Assembly (NCBI GenBank): GCA_961205875.1
Contig: OY540814.1
Coordinates: forward strand, 868,001-932,000
Source: Sialis fuliginosa
Lineage: Eukaryota > Arthropoda > Insecta > Megaloptera > Sialidae
Length of the DNA: 64,000 bases
Direction: 5' to 3'
Each line of letters opens with the position of its first letter. Within the stretch, counting starts at the first letter, position 1. The notes under the pieces were generated by a model, which did not search any database, was not told the origin of the DNA, and saw nothing but the letters and a program-made list of their open reading frames with translations. The position numbers and the translations under genes were made by a program. Below are positions 58,227 through 64,000 of the stretch, piece after piece.

Positions 58227-60340
58227 TACAAATTATCATAAATTCGTAAAACATTTTGATTAGTTTTTTAATTTCGCAGTCCACCAACCGCAAAGACCGC
58301 CGCAAGGTACCGCGTTAATGTTAAATATAAAATAAAAATATCGTTTACGTTTGCCCGTCATATCCGTCACTTAGAATATTTCATAAGCGTTTTAATTGGC
58401 CAAAATGTAGTGGTGTAAATACAAGAACATCACAAGCTTGTTGAAACTGAATACCCGGCCTAGGTCTTTTTTATTAATTCTTTCCAACCATGGGCGTCCG
58501 CAGGGGGAGAGGGCAAATGGAGCATTCCGCCCATGAGATGTGACCCAACTTATTACAGCTTATACACGGAGAGAAAAAACTTAGAAAAATTACTGTGCTC
58601 TGCACTATAAACGATGTGCGAAAGTCGAAAATGGTCAATTTTATACGGCAAAATAAGAAAAATTAAAATTCTTAATATAAAATGTAAAGGACACAATATT
58701 ATTTTTTAAAATACAGCCCAGCGAAATTTATAAAACAGCACAGTAAAAAGTTCGTATCTCGACAAATTTGTATTTTTTAATTGTTTTTCTTAAAAAAAAT
58801 GCTATTTAAGTTGATGTAAAATGTTAGGCGGTCTAATATATTTTACCATTCTGACTTATAAAATTCAATGATATTTCAAAGATATCTGGCAAAAGCAGAA
58901 AGAAAGAAAAATACAGAAGATACCAATTATGTTGAAAACACAAAAACTAAAAATGTAATATCTCATTAACTGTTAATCGTGGAGATGTATATATGGTTTT
59001 ATTTTGTTTGTAAAACGATTCTCTAAAAATCATACGCATCATGTCTAGATCTCAGATTTATGGTTTTCGATATATTTTAATAGAAAGTTAGGATGTAAAG
59101 CAAATTTTACTATCAGCATAAACAAAGAAGCTTTACTTCGGGTACAGTCGGGTAGTTTCGATTATATTCCGACGGCGTATAAGGAAAGTTGACAGTTACA
59201 TATTTGGAATGTGTATTTGTTTTAAAAGTACATATTGTAATTGTGTAGTGTTTTCTATTTTAACGATCTTTTTCTATGTTATCGTGATTTTAAAGTATTA
59301 TGTATATTTTAATTTATATTCAAAAGTGTTTTTAGTGTTATGAATAATATTTAAAGCAAGAAGTGTAGCATATTTAGGATATTTAGATTCAATGATTGTT
59401 TTTATTTTATTAAATATATATTATTATTGTGCGAATTTTAAATGAACGTGGGTGATAAATGTTTTACAATAATGTTTTGCTCGGTTTTAATGTGTTATTT
59501 TTAGAAGTTTTATTTGTAAAATAAGTTTTGACAGATATAGGTTAGTTTAGATTTTAAATATTGAAAATACGTTATTTTATATTTAATTTGTCGTGATTAC
59601 TTTAAGTATAATCGATTTATTGATTTTTTAATGGATTTTCAAAGATAAAAAGAAAATTTTGTATAGTTTATATAAAATCAATAACATAAGTAGTTCTTGC
59701 ACATGTATTGATTGTCATATCTTTATGTAAATTGTTCTACAACTATATTTGTAAAATATTATTAATTGTAAAATTCAAAATAATGTATATTATATAAATA
59801 AATCGATAACTTTCTTAAAATGAAATTGCTTTTTATTGTTTTTACCTTTCTGTTTGAAAAAAAAGAAATTTTACTGAATCGGTAAGGAAGTTTTCTGATA
59901 CATCATTCCAAACTCAAATTTTACCATGCTAGGATAGCAATTATTATCGTGCCAGGAAAGCAATTTTTAAAATGTAATCACTGATAATTTTTATATGGAC
60001 GTATAAATATTTTTTACTTTTATCGTCGATTGCGCACGCATTATAAGAGAGCACAGTAATTTTTCTAAGATTTTCGGTATAAAAATTATCATGACTTTTC
60101 TCTCTGTGTATAACACATGTCATTTTTTACCAATTTTAAGTACTTTCTTATTATATTTTGTTATTAAATTCCCAACTGGAAGTTATTGTAATCGGTCCGA
60201 AAATCAAAATCAAAAATTACAACATATTTTTATGTTTCAAGATCACTATAGTATATTTACACTATTTTCAGAAAGATGTCTGTGTGAGTGTATGTACGTA
60301 CGTTGGGGTAGCAATCGAAGCGTCTTGACGTGATTATGAT
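58227..60340. other. AT-rich unannotated DNA
   Basis: About 2.1 kb without shared repeats. An AATAAATAAATCG block at 59796 resembles a polyadenylation region, but no upstream coding exon was found. The ORF at 60091-60333 is unsupported. Confidence 0.35.
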
Positions 60341-60830
60341 TTGAAAGAAAGGATTTTTCGAAATTCAACCCCTAAGGGGGTAAAAAGGGGTGTAAAGTTG
60401 TTTTCTTGGTCGGATTTACTTGAAACTTAGTATAAATATTCTACAATACAAATAATGAAAAATGTATTTCAGTATTTTTTTTTTGTTATACGTGCCTAAA
60501 CAGCCATAGAAGGGGTGAAAGGCGAAAACCACCCTCAAAATTTGAATTTTAAATACTAATAAATAAGTCTACAATTCATGTTGCCTTGGAAACAAATGCA
60601 ATTAAATTTTAATTGTCTGACTAGTTACGTTCTATAAAACAAATGCAATTTAATTCAAATTGGCAAATTAGTTATTCTAAAAATATGTGTTATATTATTG
60701 ACATTAGGATATTAGAAAACTAATATTCATAATACAAAGTTGAGTTTTATTTCTGACCAATTCCATTAAAATTTTTCATATACATATTAAAAAAATATTC
60801 ACATAAACTATACGGAAACAATAAATAATC
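60341..60830 (-). repeat. Family C copy, minus strand
   Basis: CGTGCCTAAACAGCCATAGA, then GGGTGAAAGGCGAAAACCAC and CATGTTGCCTTGGAAACAAA, are complements of the family C core. It ends at AATTTTTCATATACATATTA. Confidence 0.6.
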
Positions 60831-60889
60831 AGTATTCAAGTAGGTATTTATAATCCTACTGTGTTGGGAAGTTGATTGTGTGGACCTAA

Positions 60890-61640
60890 AGGGTCTTCAC
60901 CCCACTCCAGCTTGTTTATTTGCTATTTTAACGTGGCCTAGGATATTTGAAGGTCAACATCATTTTTTTAAATAGAAACCTATAGTTTTTATTTAGTAAT
61001 CTTATTCTAGGTGAAAAAATACGAATCTTTCATTGACAACCTAAACTTTAAAAGATATCTAACAAAATAATTTCGAGACTTTGAACATTTAAGATTTTAT
61101 TTACTTAAGACTTTATTAACTTTAGAGAAAAAGTACAAAATACAAAAAATGTTTTTTTTTTGGTCTAATGAAACCTGGAGAATTATTCTAGAAATTTTTT
61201 TAACATTTTTTTGTATTTGCCAAAATAAAAAATAAATTAAAAAGTTTTTTAAATTTTTAAAATAATTCTCCAAGCTTTATTAAACCAAAATAAATATTTT
61301 TTGTATCTTGTACTTTTTTCTAAAGTTTATGATTTCTGCGTAAAAAATTCTTGAAAGTTCTAAATCTCGAATTATTTTGTTAGATATCTTGGAAAAAAAA
61401 TTTCAATGAAAGATTCGTATTTTTTCACCTAGAATAAGATTATTAAATAAAAACTATAGTTCCCTACTTAATAAAATGATGTTGACCTTCAAATATCCAT
61501 GAAGGCCACGTTAAAATAACAAATAAATATTACTATTCGATTACCCTCTCACAACCAATTATTTTTTGATTTGAAATATTTTTTTCATATATGCGATGGT
61601 TCTGAGATAATATCTGTGACACTTTAAATACCCCACCCTG
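60890..61640. mobile_element. Palindromic family L element
   Basis: Arms about 60923-61195 and 61260-61525 are inverted copies (TATTTGAAGGTCAACATCAT / TGATGTTGACCTTCAAATAT). The right side continues to the CAGGGTGGGGTATTTAAAGT end (minus strand) that is also found at 28268. Confidence 0.65.
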
Positions 61641-62105
61641 TATAAACACTGGTTTAGCCAAACAGAATATCAGCCGAATACTGTATCAAAAAGAAACCAA
61701 TTTCATACCCCAATGTTTTAACATGAGGCAATTAAATAATTCACGTATTTAATAAATAAAATTAAATCACAGATGGTACAAAAACCACAAATACAAACTA
61801 TGACAATTCTCTTAACTTATGTCAATATAATCAGAGACCCTACGCCACTGACCTAAAGTGGCGGAAGGGGGAGGGAGGGGGGGTCGTGGGTGTGTCAGTT
61901 TAAGAGCATTATTATCAGATGACGGAGCTTTCTCGGTTATTACTACATGAAATTGAACACCAACATATAGTCAAATTACGAAATACTCGGAGATTTTTTC
62001 CCTTCATTTTCACAACATAATGAGCGTGTCTAGTGAGTGAGAGTCATGGAACCAGCCTCGCGTGAGACACTGCGTCATAAATCAGTGCTCCTCACATTTA
62101 TATTA
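61641..62105. other. Unannotated DNA
   Basis: A GGAAGGGGGAGGGAGGGGGG tract at 61863 next to CTACGCCACTG. No gene or element boundary resolved. Confidence 0.35.
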
Positions 62106-62655
62106 GGGTCAACTGGGGTAAAACTCAAACAAAACACAAATCTTTCATGTTTTTTGACACTTAACGGTACAAATTCATACTTTAATTTTGTCTACTAGAT
62201 GCGCTTATGAATAACCATATTACTGAACTGTACGATATAACACGGACTTTAAAAATCAAAAAACTGTGTTTCATTTTTAACCTCTAATTTGGGAAAAAGT
62301 GAAACAGGCCTCTAAATGGAAAATATTTATCGAAAAATTAAAAGAAAAGCTACTTTGGCAACTTTGATTTATCTTCTTTGTGGCATATCATTTAATTAAT
62401 ATCTGAGCTATACAGAAAGTTATGTGGAAAGAATTAAAATTTAATTCACATCGACTAACTGACTTTGACTAACAGGGTGTAGAAGGGGTGACACATCACT
62501 TATTAGGCGATTCATATTTTCAGGTCGCTTTAACAAACCTTCAATGATGATGTCAGTTTTTATAACTCTCCTATAAACAAATTAGTTTTTTAATTGCAAG
62601 CTTGTTTCACGTTTACCCCATTCTTTTCGTGTTTTATATTTACCCCACTCGACTC
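62106..62655. mobile_element. TA-flanked MITE, GGGTCAACTGGGGTAAAA ends
   Basis: Left GGGTCAACTGGGGTAAAA and right (inverted) GAGTCGAGTGGGGTAAAT match at 14 of 18 positions. TA on both sides (62104-62105 and 62656-62657). Internal TTTACCCCATTC echoes the end. 550 bp, no transposase. Same style of end as 15649, 23120 and 30272. Confidence 0.65.
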
Positions 62656-63158
62656 TACACGAATATTTCTACTTTCCATAGGGTAAAACTATACAATATG
62701 CCCCAGTTAACAAAACAGCCCACAGCTTTATTACACACACAAACAAAGCTACATCTGTGTAAGCAAAAAAATATTAGGTGTACCACAAAGTCAGTTTCAC
62801 TTTGTCTGGCAAACTTTAATAACATGTATTGAATGATCTCATTTATCCGGCATTTCAACAGTAGATTTCCATTCTTCCAATCCAAAATGTTAGTTTTTTT
62901 TAGCAACAATTCATTTAAAAACTCGATTTCTTATTGGTACCCCTAATTATAATTATGATTTTATATTATTATGGTTTTATATTTTACTAGTATCGCCTAT
63001 GGTCGACATTCGACCAATATTTTACCTGCCTTGACGGCAACATACACACGTGAGAGGGGAAATCATGTGTGTATGTTAACTTTATTTTACCTGTCTTAAC
63101 GGCAACATATAAACATGATTTCTTTTGCACATCTATGGCACAGTACCTTTGGAATGAC
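62656..63158. other. Unannotated DNA with a short tandem duplication
   Basis: TTTTACCTGCCTTGACGGCA (63021) and TTTTACCTGTCTTAACGGCA (63086), each followed by an ACATA(C/T)A(C/A)AC-like phrase, form a diverged tandem pair. The ORFs at 62602 and 62655 are unsupported. Confidence 0.4.
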
Positions 63159-63526
63159 TAGAGATTGGAAAAATAGCAACTATTGTAATTTTTATAACAT
63201 TTCTCCATTGATTTCAGAAAACTGGTTTGATTGAACCCAATTTTAAATCAACTATTTTACCGTTCCAACTATTTTAAAACTATTTGCCTTTTTTATCAAA
63301 CGTTAAAAATTTTGCATTGAAAAAAAATCATAAAGACAAACTTTCAAATAGTTATAATTATTAATATTGATTTTTTTGGTAATAATAAGTTATAGGCCGT
63401 TACAATTTACAATAGTTGTTGTATACCAGTATGCCTCAACCAAAAATATTATATGATTTTATAAAAAAATAAACATTACATGTATTTACTACTGGAAAAA
63501 CGGAGAAACTGTGGTTTCTTAGTCAC

Positions 63527-63662
63527 TTAAACTAAAAATATACACCTTAACCACAATAAAACAATGTCACTCGACACGTGTTTCGACTTCACAAGAAGTC
63601 CTCATCAGGTGTTGTGAAACACGTGTCAAGTGACATTTTTAAGGTGTATATTTTTAGTTTAA
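63527..63662. repeat. Nested inverted repeat (two concentric stems)
   Basis: Outer arms: TTAAACTAAAAATATACACC at 63527 and its complement ending at about 63662. Inner arms: GACACGTGTTTC (63573-63584) and GAAACACGTGTC (63616-63627), perfect, extended by GTCACT / AGTGAC. A third stem, GACTTC / GAAGTC with loop ACAA (63585-63600), sits in the centre. Confidence 0.75.
63566..63616 (-). ncRNA. Candidate minimal type I hammerhead ribozyme
   Basis: On the minus strand the order is CACAACAC, CTGATGA (63608-63602), a GACTTC-TTGT-GAAGTC stem-loop, GAAA (63584-63581), a 2-bp stem III with loop ACGT, then GTC (cleavage triplet ending at 63573) and GAGTGAC. All core residues of the hammerhead (CUGAUGA, GAAA, UH) are present in the right order. 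Minimal type I hammerheads are known from Penelope-like elements and retrozymes. Weak points: one extra G between CUGAUGA and stem II, and a stem I (CACAACAC with GAGTGAC) that pairs only in part. Confidence 0.4.
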
Positions 63663-63953
63663 AAAATATATATTTGTTGTGATTTCCTAATAATTTTGAC
63701 ATGTTTATCCCAAAAATTTCGGATTTGACACTTTTTACTACGTTGACTTCACTAATTTATCGACTAAATCGAGAAAAAAATTACTATAGAAAAAATTTTT
63801 GTATATTTCACAACTATTTTGATTAAAGATAACTATTTACCAACTATTTTACGAAAAAAAAATCAACTAAATAGTAACTATTTCATTTAAAATAACAACT
63901 ATTTTTCCAATCTCTATGAATGACATAAGTTTCATTCGCCTCCTTTTATAATA

Positions 63954-64000
63954 AACTAGCTGGGCCCACGCGGCTTCGCTCGCGTGGACTACGGAATTAT
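63954..64000 (+). repeat. Family R head, cut by the window edge
   Basis: AACTAGCTGGGCCCACGCGG then CTTCGCTCGCGTGGACTACG, matching the minus-strand start at 50763. Confidence 0.6.

Larger units (their letters stand above)
63159..63916. mobile_element. hAT-like element, TAGAGATTGGAAAAATAG ends
   Basis: Ends TAGAGATTGGAAAAATAG / CTATTTTTCCAATCTCTA are perfect over 18 bp. Flanks GGAATGAC and TGAATGAC agree at 7 of 8. It is related to 41732-42148 but has extra internal sequence, including the hairpin at 63527-63662. Confidence 0.8.

Overview
The window is intergenic or intronic DNA of an insect-type eukaryotic genome. It is AT-rich, has no bacterial-style operons, carries a mariner transposon remnant and a non-LTR retrotransposon fragment, contains short internal (TTAGG)n tracts (the usual insect telomere unit), and is full of repeats of the kind common in Lepidoptera and Hemiptera: GACAGACA-rich repeats, tails ending in GCATTTATAATATTAGTA, and a CCAACACGCACTTGGCC motif. 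The order cannot be fixed from the sequence alone. No convincing complete host protein-coding gene was found. Most of the short open reading frames are chance frames inside repeats. The best candidates for host-derived functional DNA are a compositionally distinct island at about 35660-36080 and a splice-acceptor-like site near 8384.

Layout. 1-9300: copies of dispersed families, a 1.7-kb palindrome (2160-3895), a double repeat ending in GCATTTATAATATTAGTA (7295-8038), and a TA-flanked inverted-repeat element (8620-9298). 9300-20000: several copies of the family here called A (ends TGCTTCCTCG / CGAGGAAGCA), family C copies, a TA-flanked element (15649-16447), a large palindromic element (17424-18708), and family G. 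20190-22585: a palindrome interrupted by family B, by a hAT-like element, and by a further TA-flanked element inside the hAT. 23120-26089: a pogo-like transposon with a Psq-type helix-turn-helix ORF, split by a family A copy and by a hAT-like element that itself contains a second hAT-like element. 30272-33335: a TIR element whose interior is an inverted pair of about 120-bp tandem arrays.

34145-39128: a 1.5-kb TIR element with an inner AAGTGTGT-rich insert, the GC-richer island, a TA element with an internal 290-bp tandem duplication, and a 1.45-kb hAT-like element with a perfect 8-bp target duplication. 40131-52728: more A, B, C, D and K copies, a deleted mariner inserted in the reverse-transcriptase region of a LINE (45822-46515), and many short MITEs. 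52729-64000: mostly unannotated AT-rich DNA broken by a Tigger-like MITE, a 561-bp element with perfect 28-bp inverted repeats, and a hAT-like element (63159-63916) containing a compact hairpin whose minus strand carries the conserved core nucleotides of a type I hammerhead ribozyme.

The window is a transposon accumulation zone in which insertions can be ordered relative to each other from target-site duplications and, in one case, from an uninterrupted paralogous copy. None of the elements seen looks autonomous. No LTR retroelement, Polinton, CRISPR array, rRNA or intact tRNA was recognised. Family letters (A, B, C, D, G, K, L, M, N, R) are local labels for repeats compared only within this window.
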